Source of the DNA: CAKZNE01 sp002695025
GTDB lineage: Bacteria > Bacteroidota > Bacteroidia > Flavobacteriales > Schleiferiaceae
Reading direction: 5' to 3'
DNA: 64,000 nt
Assembly (NCBI GenBank): GCA_913043285.1
Contig: CAJWML010000018.1
Span: forward strand, 19,210-83,209
Every line of letters starts with the position of its first letter. Position 1 is the first letter of the stretch. This document shows positions 34,230 through 42,765 of this stretch, piece after piece. The position numbers were made by a program, and so were the translations under genes. The notes under the pieces are model-generated. The model worked only from the letters and a program-made list of their open reading frames with translations, did not search any database and was not told where the DNA came from.

Positions 34230-35396
34230 ATGGTGAATTTTGACGATACAGCTACGGCTTTCATTACCAAGAGCAACGCTCAATTGCGTAAGGCTTACTA
34301 TATGTTTAAGATGGTGGGAAACACCACTTTGGTATCACTGGGTAAAAGGGCTACATCCCTCTCCATGGCCCTGAGGCTTCCCATTAAAGGACTGGTGAAA
34401 AAAACTGTATATGACCAGTTTGTGGGTGGTGAGACCATGCAGGAATGTGAAAAAATCATAGATCTCCTGGATCGCTATAATGTGAAATCCTTATTGGATT
34501 ATTCTATAGAAGGAAAGGAAACCGAAGAAGATTTTGAGCATACCAAGAACTGCCTGCTGGATACCATACGCTTTGGCGGAAAACACAAAGCGGTTCCTTT
34601 TGCGGTGTTCAAAGTAACCGGAATGGCGCGTTTTGCCCTCCTGGAAAAGGTGAGTAACGGTGAACTTCTTTCTGAAAAGGAAAGCAAGGAATGGTTAAAG
34701 GCCAAGGAAAGAGTGAAGGAAATTTGCCAGGCCGCCCATGATCATAAGCTGGCTGTTTTGGTGGATGCCGAGGAAAGCTGGATACAGCCGGCCATAGATG
34801 AACTGGCAGAGGAGATGATCCACCACTATAACCGCGAAAGGGTTATTGTTTTCAATACCCTGCAGATGTACCGTGTAGACCGGCTGGAGTACCTCCGCAA
34901 GCTGGTGAACCTGGCCAATAAAGAGAATTTTTACCTGGGCGTAAAGCTGGTACGCGGAGCCTATATGGAAAAGGAGCGCGACCGTGCGGCTAAAATGGGA
35001 TACCCTTCGCCTATACAACCAGACAAAGCTGCCAGCGATCGCGATTACGACCAAGGCGTGGAATACGTGGTGGAGAACCTTGAAAAAGGACGCCTGGTAG
35101 CTGGAAGCCATAATGAGGAAAGTTGCCGCAAACTAGCCAACCTGATGGTGGAAAAAGGCCTTGCCAAGGATGACCATCGGATATGGTTCAGCCAGTTGTA
35201 CGGCATGAGTGACCACCTATCTTTCAACTTGGCCAAGGCCGGTTACAATGTGGTCAAATACCTTCCATTTGGCCCGGTTAAAGAAACCCTCCCCTACCTC
35301 ATCCGCAGGGCAGAAGAAAATTCATCCGCCTCCGGACAGACCAGCCGTGAGCTCATGCTCATTCAGAAAGAAATGCGAAGAAGGGGTATCGACTAA
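34230..35396 (+). CDS. Proline dehydrogenase (monofunctional)
   Basis: FAD enzyme that oxidises proline to pyrroline-5-carboxylate. 388 residues, the monofunctional length; no P5C dehydrogenase domain is fused. Family motifs: AVFKVTGMARFALLEKVSNG, VDAEESWIQPAIDEL, TLQMYRVDRLEYL, LGVKLVRGAYMEKERDRA, QLYGMSDHLSFNLA and VKYLPFGPVKETLPYLIRRA, which include the FAD- and proline-binding residues. It stands as a single gene; the convergent small membrane gene ends 2 bases after it. No glutamate/P5C dehydrogenase gene is in the window. Confidence 0.94.
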   Translation: MVNFDDTATAFITKSNAQLRKAYYMFKMVGNTTLVSLGKRATSLSMALRLPIKGLVKKTVYDQFVGGETMQECEKIIDLLDRYNVKSLLDYSIEGKETEEDFEHTKNCLLDTIRFGGKHKAVPFAVFKVTGMARFALLEKVSNGELLSEKESKEWLKAKERVKEICQAAHDHKLAVLVDAEESWIQPAIDELAEEMIHHYNRERVIVFNTLQMYRVDRLEYLRKLVNLANKENFYLGVKLVRGAYMEKERDRAAKMGYPSPIQPDKAASDRDYDQGVEYVVENLEKGRLVAGSHNEESCRKLANLMVEKGLAKDDHRIWFSQLYGMSDHLSFNLAKAGYNVVKYLPFGPVKETLPYLIRRAEENSSASGQTSRELMLIQKEMRRRGID

Positions 35397-35398
35397 CT

Positions 35399-35773
35399 TT
35401 ATTGGAAATTGATATTCAGTACGGTAGCTACACTATCGCAGTTACGCACTTCTGCTGAAAAAGGTCTTTTGTGTTCTTTATCGGAATCTATCCAGTAAAT
35501 GTGACAGGAATCGCCCTTGGTCTTACTTTTTTCAAAGTCCACATTACCACTGGTGAGAAGCATGCTGATATCACTGGTATCCATCCCTTCACCGCTTAGC
35601 TGTGCCAGAACCTCATCCGTAACCACACGATCCTTTTTACGCAGATCATACAATACCCGGTCATTGGGAAAATAACTGCATTCTATTTTACGGCCTCCAA
35701 ATAAAAAGCTGACCATAAAAATGCCTAAACCAACGCCAATGAGGTAGTACAGTATCTTTTTCCAAACGGGCAT
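35399..35773 (-). CDS. Small membrane-anchored protein of unknown function
   Basis: 124 residues with one N-terminal membrane helix (ILYYLIGVGLGIFMVSFLFGG) and a soluble domain with SYFPNDRVLYDLRKK, TSGNVDFEKSKTKGDSCHIYWI and ending in VLNINF. Similar small proteins occur widely in Flavobacteriia; possibly the DUF4258 group, but I am not sure of the number. Cysteines at three positions in the soluble part are the only striking residues. It lies 55 bases downstream of ald, with its own exact -7 box, so it can be transcribed separately. Confidence 0.65.
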   Translation of the reverse strand: MPVWKKILYYLIGVGLGIFMVSFLFGGRKIECSYFPNDRVLYDLRKKDRVVTDEVLAQLSGEGMDTSDISMLLTSGNVDFEKSKTKGDSCHIYWIDSDKEHKRPFSAEVRNCDSVATVLNINFQ

Positions 35774-35793
35774 AGCTGTTATTTTTCAGGCGG

Positions 35794-35801
35794 CAAAGGT
35801 A
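35794..35801 (-). promoter_or_regulatory. Candidate -7 promoter box for the small membrane protein
   Basis: On the minus strand TACCTTTG matches TAnnTTTG and ends 20 bases before ATG 35773. Confidence 0.4.
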
Positions 35802-35828
35802 ACAAGCACCGCTTAAAGCTTTACCGTA

Positions 35829-37037
35829 TCAGAATAAAAGATGCGCCTCGGTATAAGGAAGATCAAACCAGTCACCAATAGCACTGTTCACCAGGGTACC
35901 TTTACAAACGTACAAGCCTTTACGTACGGCCTTGTTCTTGGCCAGGATTTCCTCCACTCCACCCTGATCACCAATGGAGAGGATGATAGGAGCCATAATG
36001 TTGCTCAGGGAAAAGGATGCCGTACGGCTTACCCGGGAAGCTATGTTGGGAACACAATAGTGAATTACATCGTATTTTTTAAAGGTAGGCTTATCGTGAT
36101 TGGTAAGTTCCGAGGTTTCAAAACAACCGCCCTGGTCAATACTCACATCCACGATAACACTGCCAGGCTTCATTTTGGAAACCATATCATCCGTTACCAC
36201 ACAGGGTGTGGGCCCTATGTCTGCACGTACAGCACCAATAGCCACATCACAACGCATCAATGATTTTTCCAGGATCTTGGGCTGCATCACACAAGTGTAT
36301 ATAGGCATGTTGTTGATCATATTCTGCAGCCTGCGCAAGCGGGACAGTGACTTGTCAAACACTTTTACATTAGCGCCCAGGCCCAGAGCAGTGCGGGCGG
36401 CAAAGACCCCAACCGTACCTGCGCCTATGATCACCACCTCCGTGGGCGGCACACCGGACACTCCACCCAGCATAAAACCTTTGCCGTCATTGGCGTTGGA
36501 CAGGTACTCTGCAGCTACCAATACCGAAGTGTTTCCGGCAATTTCGCTCATGCTGCGCACCACCGGCACTATGCCGTCCTCATCTTCTATATTCTCAAAA
36601 CTCAAAGCCGTGATCTTCTTATCCATCAGCTTACGGAAGTAGGCTTTCTTTTGTGTTTTAAGCTGTAAGGCCGAGATAAGCGTTTGCTTGGACTTCATCA
36701 TATCGATCTCCTCCAGGCTGGGTGGTTCTATCTTAAGGATAATATTGCATTCGTAAACATCCTTTGGAGAATAGACGATGCGCGCACCGGCTTCACTAAA
36801 ATCCTGATCGGAGTAATTAGCCCCTTCACCAGCCCCGGTCTCTATAACCACCTGGTGGCCATTGCTCACCAACACATGCACCGCATCGGGTGTAAGCCCA
36901 ACACGCTTTTCCTGCATGAAAATTTCTTTGGGGATGCCAATCTGAAGCTCGCTTTTTGGAGTTTTAACTTCCAGAACTTCTTCCTGGGGGAGTAGCTCCG
37001 ATTTAGAAAAGGATAAAAATCCTGAAGAACTGCTCAT
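35829..37037 (-). CDS. ald: Alanine dehydrogenase
   Basis: NAD-dependent oxidative deamination of alanine to pyruvate (or the reverse). 402 residues, longer than the common 370 because of an N-terminal extension of about 30 residues before QIGIPKEIFMQEKRVGLTP; this extended form is usual in Bacteroidota. Other motifs: YECNIILKIEPP, VVIIGAGTVGVFAARTALGL (NAD fold), SMSEIAG, and VDVSIDQGGCFETS. The start overlaps the tsaE stop as ATGA. Kynureninase in the same window releases alanine, but the two loci are not linked. Confidence 0.92.
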   Translation of the reverse strand: MSSSSGFLSFSKSELLPQEEVLEVKTPKSELQIGIPKEIFMQEKRVGLTPDAVHVLVSNGHQVVIETGAGEGANYSDQDFSEAGARIVYSPKDVYECNIILKIEPPSLEEIDMMKSKQTLISALQLKTQKKAYFRKLMDKKITALSFENIEDEDGIVPVVRSMSEIAGNTSVLVAAEYLSNANDGKGFMLGGVSGVPPTEVVIIGAGTVGVFAARTALGLGANVKVFDKSLSRLRRLQNMINNMPIYTCVMQPKILEKSLMRCDVAIGAVRADIGPTPCVVTDDMVSKMKPGSVIVDVSIDQGGCFETSELTNHDKPTFKKYDVIHYCVPNIASRVSRTASFSLSNIMAPIILSIGDQGGVEEILAKNKAVRKGLYVCKGTLVNSAIGDWFDLPYTEAHLLF

Positions 37038-37456
37038 TCGGTAATGTTTAACTCAAAAATACGGATTCCCTGTTTCACACTTATGCGAAGACGATCATAA
37101 GTGTCAGGCAGTAAGTTACTAATTTTTTCGGCCCATTCCATAAAGCAGTAGTTACCTGAATAGAGATAATCCTCTACACCCATATCCAGCGCCTCATTTT
37201 CATCTTCCAGGCGGTAAAAGTCAAAGTGGTATAAAGAACCGTAGCTGGGAGAATAATATTCATTCACCAACGAAAACGTAGGGCTGCTCACTTTGTCTTC
37301 CACACCCATTTCTCTACAAAGGCTTTGTATAAAGGTGGTTTTTCCAGCACCCATCTCTCCTTCAATGGCCAGCACCTGGCCCTTCCAGTTTTGCAGAAGC
37401 CAGCGCGCAGCATCCGGTAGTTCACCGGTATTTTTCACTTCACGGCTTATAACCAT
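37034..37456 (-). CDS. tsaE: tRNA threonylcarbamoyladenosine biosynthesis ATPase TsaE
   Basis: P-loop ATPase of the t6A-modification complex (with TsaB, TsaD). 140 residues, the normal size. Walker A is EGEMGAGKTTFIQSL, followed by VSSPTFSLVNEYY, LYHFDFYRLEDENEALDMG and CFMEWAEKI, the family motif with the Walker-B-like Glu/Trp. It sits between porX and ald with a 20-base gap upstream and an ATGA overlap downstream. An exact promoter box just upstream suggests it can be transcribed without porX. Confidence 0.95.
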   Translation of the reverse strand: MVISREVKNTGELPDAARWLLQNWKGQVLAIEGEMGAGKTTFIQSLCREMGVEDKVSSPTFSLVNEYYSPSYGSLYHFDFYRLEDENEALDMGVEDYLYSGNYCFMEWAEKISNLLPDTYDRLRISVKQGIRIFELNITE

Positions 37457-37460
37457 AATG

Positions 37461-37468
37461 CAAAAATA
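37461..37468 (-). promoter_or_regulatory. Candidate -7 promoter box for tsaE-ald
   Basis: On the minus strand TATTTTTG matches TAnnTTTG and ends 4 bases before ATG 37456, inside the porX-tsaE gap. This would give a leaderless tsaE mRNA. Confidence 0.4.
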
Positions 37469-37476
37469 GTCCGAAT

Positions 37477-39030
37477 TTATCTCGGACTCATTACTACAAA
37501 GGGAACGATCATCTCCTCCAGTGATACTCCTCCATGCTGGTATGTATTGCGATAGTATTTTACGTAGTGATTAAAATTATTGGGGTAAGCAAAAAAGAGG
37601 TTCTCCTTGGCAAAGACAAAGGCCGAGTTGATATTGGGCTTGGGCAGGTAAATATCCTCAGGGTTCTTAACCTCGTATACATCCTTATTCTGGTAGGACA
37701 TATTGCGCCCTACCTTGTAGCGGAGATTGGTACTAAGATCCTTAGGGCCTACCAGCTTAGTGGGGTCGCCTACGTTAATGGTACCGTGATCCGTGGTGAT
37801 GATCACCTTCAGATTTTTATCGCGTAAGGCCCGGATCATTTCCAGGAGCGGAGAATTCTGGAACCAACTCAAGGTAAGGGAACGATAGGCCTTGTCATTA
37901 TCCGCCAGCTCACGGATCACTTTCATATCCGTTTTGGCGTGCGATAGCATATCCACAAAATTGTAAACCACCACGTTTAACTGATTACCGGAAAGGTTGG
38001 CGATGTTCTCCGCCAGTTTTTTACCCTGGCCGTGGTTGGTTATTTTATTGTAGGAAAACTTCATATCTCCCAGACCAAGCCGCTGTAACTGATCCCGCAG
38101 AAAGTCTTCCTCGTACTGGTTCTTTCCTTCTTCATCGGTATCACCTATCCACTTATCCTTAAAACGTTTCTGGATTTCCAGAGGCATCAGTCCGGAAAAA
38201 AGCGCATTCCGTGCATACTGTGTAGCCGTGGGTAAAATACTGTAAAAGCTCTTTTCCTCTTCGGTGATGTAATACTCCTCCAGAATGGGCTGTATAATCT
38301 TCCACTGATCATGCCGGAGGTTATCAATGACTACCCAAAAAACATTCTCATCCTGACGGATACGGGGATAAACCCATTTTTGAAATAGTGTGTGCGACAT
38401 GACGGGGGCATCCTCATCACCGTGCAGCCAGTCTTCATAGTTGCGTTCAATAAATTTGAAAAACTGGCTATTGGCCTCTTTTTTCTGGGTCAGCAATATC
38501 TCGTTCAGGCTTTCGTCCTCCAGTTTATCCAGTTCCAGTTCCCAGTACACCAGGCGCTTGTATAGGTCGGACCAGCCTTCAGTATCATTCACCTGGGCCA
38601 GGTCCATGCCAATCTGCCGGAACTCCTGTTGGTAATTGCTGGTGGTCTTCTGGCTTACCAGACGCTTGGTATCCAGGTTCTTCTTTATGGTGAGTAATAT
38701 CTGCTTGGGATTTACCGGTTTTATCAGGTAGTCCGATATCTGCGAGCCAATGGCATCATCCATAATGCTTTCTTCCTCGCTCTTGGTGATCATAACCACC
38801 GGAAGGCCAGACTGTAGCGTTTTTACACGCTGCAAGGTTTCCAGTCCACTGAGACCCGGCATATTCTCATCCAGGAATACGAGATCATAATGTTTTTCCT
38901 CCACCATTTCCAGGGCTTCACTACCATTGTTTATGGTGTCTACTTTATAGCCTTTTTCCTCCAGGAAAATGATGTGGGGTTTGAGCAGATCTATCTCGTC
39001 ATCTACCCAGAGTATTTGAATATTGTCCAT
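37477..39030 (-). CDS. porX: PorX-type response regulator with PglZ/alkaline-phosphatase-like domain
   Basis: 517 residues. An N-terminal receiver (LWVDDEIDLLKPH, acceptor D54 in LVFLDENMPG, VMITKSEEE, LIKPVNP) is followed by a helical linker and a large alkaline-phosphatase-superfamily (PglZ) domain: WVVIDNLRHDQWK, PTATQYARNALFSGLMP with the putative nucleophile Thr, FVDMLSHAKTDM and TTDHGTINVG. This is the architecture of PorX, the PorY/PorX component that controls T9SS gene expression in Porphyromonas; the effector domain cleaves oligonucleotides in characterised homologues. Its presence fits the T9SS cargo genes in the window. No kinase is adjacent. It heads the porX-tsaE-ald run. Confidence 0.93.
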   Translation of the reverse strand: MDNIQILWVDDEIDLLKPHIIFLEEKGYKVDTINNGSEALEMVEEKHYDLVFLDENMPGLSGLETLQRVKTLQSGLPVVMITKSEEESIMDDAIGSQISDYLIKPVNPKQILLTIKKNLDTKRLVSQKTTSNYQQEFRQIGMDLAQVNDTEGWSDLYKRLVYWELELDKLEDESLNEILLTQKKEANSQFFKFIERNYEDWLHGDEDAPVMSHTLFQKWVYPRIRQDENVFWVVIDNLRHDQWKIIQPILEEYYITEEEKSFYSILPTATQYARNALFSGLMPLEIQKRFKDKWIGDTDEEGKNQYEEDFLRDQLQRLGLGDMKFSYNKITNHGQGKKLAENIANLSGNQLNVVVYNFVDMLSHAKTDMKVIRELADNDKAYRSLTLSWFQNSPLLEMIRALRDKNLKVIITTDHGTINVGDPTKLVGPKDLSTNLRYKVGRNMSYQNKDVYEVKNPEDIYLPKPNINSAFVFAKENLFFAYPNNFNHYVKYYRNTYQHGGVSLEEMIVPFVVMSPR

Positions 39031-39037
39031 ACTTTTG
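39030..39037 (+). promoter_or_regulatory. Possible -7 promoter box for the HD hydrolase gene
   Basis: TACTTTTG matches TAnnTTTG but ends 46 bases before the TTG start at 39084, longer than the other cases, and its first base overlaps the porX start codon. Confidence 0.28.
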
Positions 39038-39083
39038 TTTTGTCAGGTGTTACGCATTAAGAAACAATTATACTACAAAAGGT

Positions 39084-40310
39084 TTGAGCCATCGGAATAA
39101 ACTCAAGATACTAAACGACCCCATCTACGGTTTCATTACCATCCCTGACGCTTTAATTTTTGATCTGATCGAGCATCCCTATTTTCAGCGTCTGCGAAGG
39201 ATCACTCAACTGGGGCTTACTTACCTGGTTTACCCTGGGGCCTACCATACTCGTTTTCACCATGCTTTGGGTGCTATGCACCTGATGGGAAAAGCGGTGC
39301 GCCTTCTGCGTTCCAAAGGTCATGAAATAACCCCAGAAGAAGAACAGGCGGTAAACATTGCCATACTTCTGCACGATATCGGGCACGGCCCCTTTTCACA
39401 TGCCCTGGAAAACTCCATTGTGCCCGGCATCAACCATGAGAAGTTATCGCGGGAATTCATGAAGGTACTCAACGATGAATTTAAAGGAGAGCTGGAGCTG
39501 GCCATACAGATATTCACCAACACCTATCACAAGAAGTTCCTGCACCAACTTATCAGTAGCCAGCTGGACATGGATCGCCTGGACTACCTGCGCAGGGACT
39601 GCTTTTATACCGGGGTTAGCGAAGGCCAGGTAAACTCCGAACGGCTGATTACGATGCTCAACGTGGCGGATGACCAACTGGTGGTAGACAGTAAGGGGAT
39701 TTACTCCGTAGAGAAATTCATCGTGGCCCGCAGGCTGATGTACTGGCAGGTATATTTACATAAAACCGTTCTGTCCGCAGAGTTCCTGCTCATCAAGATT
39801 TTGATGCGGGCGCGTGAGGTGTATTCCGAAGACATGGTTATGCCCTCTATGCTCAGGCGTTTCATCAAGGAAAATCTTCCGGCTGACTACGAGGATCTGT
39901 TGCCACGCTATGCACAGCTGGATGATTACGATATTATGACCGCTATTAAGGAATGGCAGAACCATCCTGATAAGGTATTATCCATCCTGAGCAGGAAATT
40001 ACTGGAACGAAAACTACTGGGTGCCCGCGTCTCCGAAGAAACCGAAAAGGACGCAAAGGTAGAAAAGATGAAGGCCTGTGCGGCTTCTAAATACGGCATC
40101 TCCAAGGAAGAAGCCCGTTACTTTGTTTTCAGCGAAACTCTCACCAACAACGCCTACGATCCCAGTCGTCACCGTATAAACCTCTTGTATAAAGACGGGA
40201 CTTTACAGGATATTGCCTCGGCTTCGGATCAATTGAATATATCCGCCCTCACCACACCTGTAACCAAGAACTTTTTGTTCTTTCCCAAGGACTGCCGCGA
40301 CAGGCGCTAA
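39084..40310 (+). CDS. HD-domain phosphohydrolase (dNTPase/SAMHD1-like)
   Basis: 408 residues, starting at TTG 39084 (MSHRNKLKILNDPIYGFI); no ATG is available. The HD metal site is complete: YHTRFHHALGAMHLMGKA (first His), ILLHDIGHGPFSHALE (His-Asp pair) and SSQLDMDRLDYLRRDCFYTG (distal Asp). The layout is that of SAMHD1/dGTPase-like HD hydrolases found across Bacteroidota, which act on nucleotides or nucleoside triphosphates. Exact substrate unknown. It lies 29 bases before lpxD, in the same direction as the lipid A genes, which often have this HD neighbour in Bacteroidota. Confidence 0.88.
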   Translation: MSHRNKLKILNDPIYGFITIPDALIFDLIEHPYFQRLRRITQLGLTYLVYPGAYHTRFHHALGAMHLMGKAVRLLRSKGHEITPEEEQAVNIAILLHDIGHGPFSHALENSIVPGINHEKLSREFMKVLNDEFKGELELAIQIFTNTYHKKFLHQLISSQLDMDRLDYLRRDCFYTGVSEGQVNSERLITMLNVADDQLVVDSKGIYSVEKFIVARRLMYWQVYLHKTVLSAEFLLIKILMRAREVYSEDMVMPSMLRRFIKENLPADYEDLLPRYAQLDDYDIMTAIKEWQNHPDKVLSILSRKLLERKLLGARVSEETEKDAKVEKMKACAASKYGISKEEARYFVFSETLTNNAYDPSRHRINLLYKDGTLQDIASASDQLNISALTTPVTKNFLFFPKDCRDRR

Positions 40311-40326
40311 GCACTTAAAAATTTTC

Positions 40327-40334
40327 TACTTTTG
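40327..40334 (+). promoter_or_regulatory. Candidate -7 promoter box for the lpx operon
   Basis: TACTTTTG matches TAnnTTTG and ends 5 bases before ATG 40340, implying a leaderless lpxD mRNA start. Confidence 0.42.
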
Positions 40335-40339
40335 ACCGA

Positions 40340-41365
40340 ATGGAATTCTCCGCGCAGCAAATAGCCGATCTCATTGGTGGGAAGGTGGATGGCGACCCTG
40401 GTATCAAGGTAAGCAGTCTCAGCAAAATAGAAGACGGACAGGCAGGAAGCCTGAGCTTTTTGGCCAACCCCCAGTACACCCCCTATATTTATAAAACCAG
40501 CGCCAGCATTGTTATTGTTAACGATGATTTTGCACCGGAAGAAAATATTTCGAGTACTTTAATACGGGTACCCAATGCTTACCAGGCTTTTGCCAAACTG
40601 CTGGAAGTTTACAACCAGCTTAAACATGACAAAAGCGGTATTGAAAGCCAGGCTTTTGTAGCAGAAAGTGCCCAAATTGGAGCAAACTGCTATATCGGGG
40701 CTTTCACTTATATCGGTGAGAATGTGGTTATTGGTGATAACACCAAAGTATACCCGGGCTGTTATATTGGTGATAATGCCAAAATAGGGGCCGATGGACT
40801 GTTATTTAGTGGAGTTAAAATTTACCCGGACTGTGTGGTTGGTAATTCCGTTTCGCTGCACAGCGGAGTTATTGTAGGAGGTGATGGCTTTGGCTTTGCA
40901 CCCAATAATGAATCGTACGATAAGGTAGCCCAGATTGGGAATGTGATCATTGAAGATCATGTTGAAGTGGGCGCCAACACTACTATAGACCGGGCCACCC
41001 TTGGCTCTACCATCATACGCAAAGGCGTGAAACTGGACAACCTGATACAGATTGCCCATAACGTAGAAATTGGTGAAAACACCGTTATTGCCTCACAAAG
41101 TGGCGTGGCCGGGTCCACAAGGATCGGCAAAAACTGTATGATAGGCGGACAGGTAGGCATCATTGGCCACCTAACCATCGGTAATAACGTGAAAATAGCC
41201 GCGCAAAGCGGTATAGGGAATAATCTCGAAGACGGAGAAATTGTACAAGGTTCTCCGGCCTTCAGTGTAAGGGAGTACAAAAAGTCCTACGTATATTTCA
41301 GGAAACTGGCCCGCATGGCCGATGACATAGACAATCTCAAGAAACAGATGCAATCGCTACAGTAA
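40340..41365 (+). CDS. lpxD: UDP-3-O-acylglucosamine N-acyltransferase
   Basis: Adds the N-linked 3-hydroxyacyl chain in lipid A synthesis. 341 residues, the same length as E. coli LpxD. The N-terminal uridine-binding domain (GDPGIKVSSLSKIEDGQAGSL, LSFLANPQYTPYI) precedes left-handed beta-helix hexapeptide repeats. VGGDGFGFAPN and LIQIAHNVEIGENTVIASQ carry the expected catalytic His, and a C-terminal helix (FRKLARMADDIDNLKKQM) closes the trimer. The stop shares one base with the lpxC-fabZ start. A shorter LpxD-like paralogue lies at the end of this gene run. Confidence 0.95.
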   Translation: MEFSAQQIADLIGGKVDGDPGIKVSSLSKIEDGQAGSLSFLANPQYTPYIYKTSASIVIVNDDFAPEENISSTLIRVPNAYQAFAKLLEVYNQLKHDKSGIESQAFVAESAQIGANCYIGAFTYIGENVVIGDNTKVYPGCYIGDNAKIGADGLLFSGVKIYPDCVVGNSVSLHSGVIVGGDGFGFAPNNESYDKVAQIGNVIIEDHVEVGANTTIDRATLGSTIIRKGVKLDNLIQIAHNVEIGENTVIASQSGVAGSTRIGKNCMIGGQVGIIGHLTIGNNVKIAAQSGIGNNLEDGEIVQGSPAFSVREYKKSYVYFRKLARMADDIDNLKKQMQSLQ

Positions 41366-42762
41366 TGATTACAAAGCAGACAACTATCAGGGACACCATA
41401 CAGGTAGAAGGAAGAGGCTTGCATACAGGTTCCATGGTAACCTTAAGCTTTCACCCCGCTGAAGCCGATACCGGTTATGTTTTTAAAAGAACGGATATAG
41501 ACGGGCAACCGGAGATCCCTGCTCTCGCCAATTACGTGATCAGTACAGACCGTGGCACCACCATCGGTAAAAATGATGCCGTGGTAAACACCGTTGAGCA
41601 TGTATTGGCGGCACTGGTAGGCCTGGGCATTGATAACTGCCTGATGGAAATTGACGGCCCCGAGACCCCTATTATGGACGGCAGCTCCCGCTTTTTTGTG
41701 GAGGCCCTGGAAAAGGCAGGGACCAGAGAACTGGATGCCGAACGCAACTATTTTGAGATCAAGGAACCGCTTCGCCTGGAGCTGCCCGAGGAGGGTGTGG
41801 AACTAATGGCTGTACCAGCCGATGAATACCAGCTTTCGGTAATGGTGGATTACGGCACCAAGGTACTGGGAAGCCAGAATGCTACCTTGAACCACATTAC
41901 GGATTTCAAAAAGGATATTGCTGACTGTCGCACCTTCAGCTTCTTGCATGAGCTGGAGCTATTGCTTCAGCACGGGCTGATCAAAGGTGGTGACCTCAAT
42001 AATGCCATTGTATATGTAGATAAAGAGGTTTCCCCGGAAACCCTGGAACGCCTGAAGAAGGCCTTTAATAAAGAGAATGTATCGGTTAAGCCTAACGGCA
42101 TACTGGATAACCTGGACCTGCATTACCCCAATGAAGCGGCCCGCCATAAGCTGCTTGATGTAATTGGTGACCTGGCGCTGGCAGGGCGCCCCATTAAAGG
42201 ACGCATCTTTGCCACCAAGCCCGGCCATAAGGGCAATACTCAGTTTGCAAAACTCCTACTGGACAAGATCCGTGAAGAAGAGAAAAAACCGCAAATACCG
42301 GAGTATGACCCGAACGCCAAACCCTTTTATGACACTGTAGAGATCATGCAACGTCTTCCCCACCGCCCTCCTTTTTTACTGGTGGATAAGATCATTGAGC
42401 TTACCGAGGACTGTGTGGTAGGCGTGAAGAATGTAACCATGAACGAGTCCTTCTTCCAGGGACATTTCCCCGGAGCGCCCGTTATGCCCGGTGTACTGCA
42501 GGTAGAAGCCATGGCACAGGTGGGTGGTATCCTCGCATTGAGCACCGTGCCTGATCCTGAGAATTACCTTACCTACTTCCTGAAAATGGACAGCGTAAAA
42601 TTCAAGCAAAAGGTAGTTCCCGGAGACACCCTCGTTTTTAAACTGGTATTGAGCGAACCCATACGCAGAGGGATCGTGCAAATGCATGGTGAAGCCTATG
42701 TAGGCACCAAACTGGTTAGTGAGGCCAGCCTGATGGCACAAATTGTTAAAGAAAGAAATTAA
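41365..42762 (+). CDS. lpxC-fabZ: Bifunctional UDP-3-O-acyl-GlcNAc deacetylase / 3-hydroxyacyl-ACP dehydratase
   Basis: 465-residue fusion characteristic of Bacteroidota. The LpxC part (1-300) performs the committed zinc-dependent step of lipid A synthesis: NTVEHVLAALVGLGIDN with zinc ligand H79, DGPETPIMDGSS, and DLHYPNEAARHKLLDVIGD with the second His and Asp ligands, and FATKPGHKGNTQFAK with the active-site His. The FabZ part (about 320-465) shows MQRLPHRPPFLLVDKIIEL, GHFPGAPVMPGVLQVEAMAQ (catalytic His/Glu) and KFKQKVVPGD. The fusion joins lipid A and fatty-acid elongation, which compete for 3-hydroxyacyl-ACP. lpxA follows after 3 bases. Confidence 0.97.
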   Translation: MITKQTTIRDTIQVEGRGLHTGSMVTLSFHPAEADTGYVFKRTDIDGQPEIPALANYVISTDRGTTIGKNDAVVNTVEHVLAALVGLGIDNCLMEIDGPETPIMDGSSRFFVEALEKAGTRELDAERNYFEIKEPLRLELPEEGVELMAVPADEYQLSVMVDYGTKVLGSQNATLNHITDFKKDIADCRTFSFLHELELLLQHGLIKGGDLNNAIVYVDKEVSPETLERLKKAFNKENVSVKPNGILDNLDLHYPNEAARHKLLDVIGDLALAGRPIKGRIFATKPGHKGNTQFAKLLLDKIREEEKKPQIPEYDPNAKPFYDTVEIMQRLPHRPPFLLVDKIIELTEDCVVGVKNVTMNESFFQGHFPGAPVMPGVLQVEAMAQVGGILALSTVPDPENYLTYFLKMDSVKFKQKVVPGDTLVFKLVLSEPIRRGIVQMHGEAYVGTKLVSEASLMAQIVKERN

Positions 42763-42765
42763 GCT

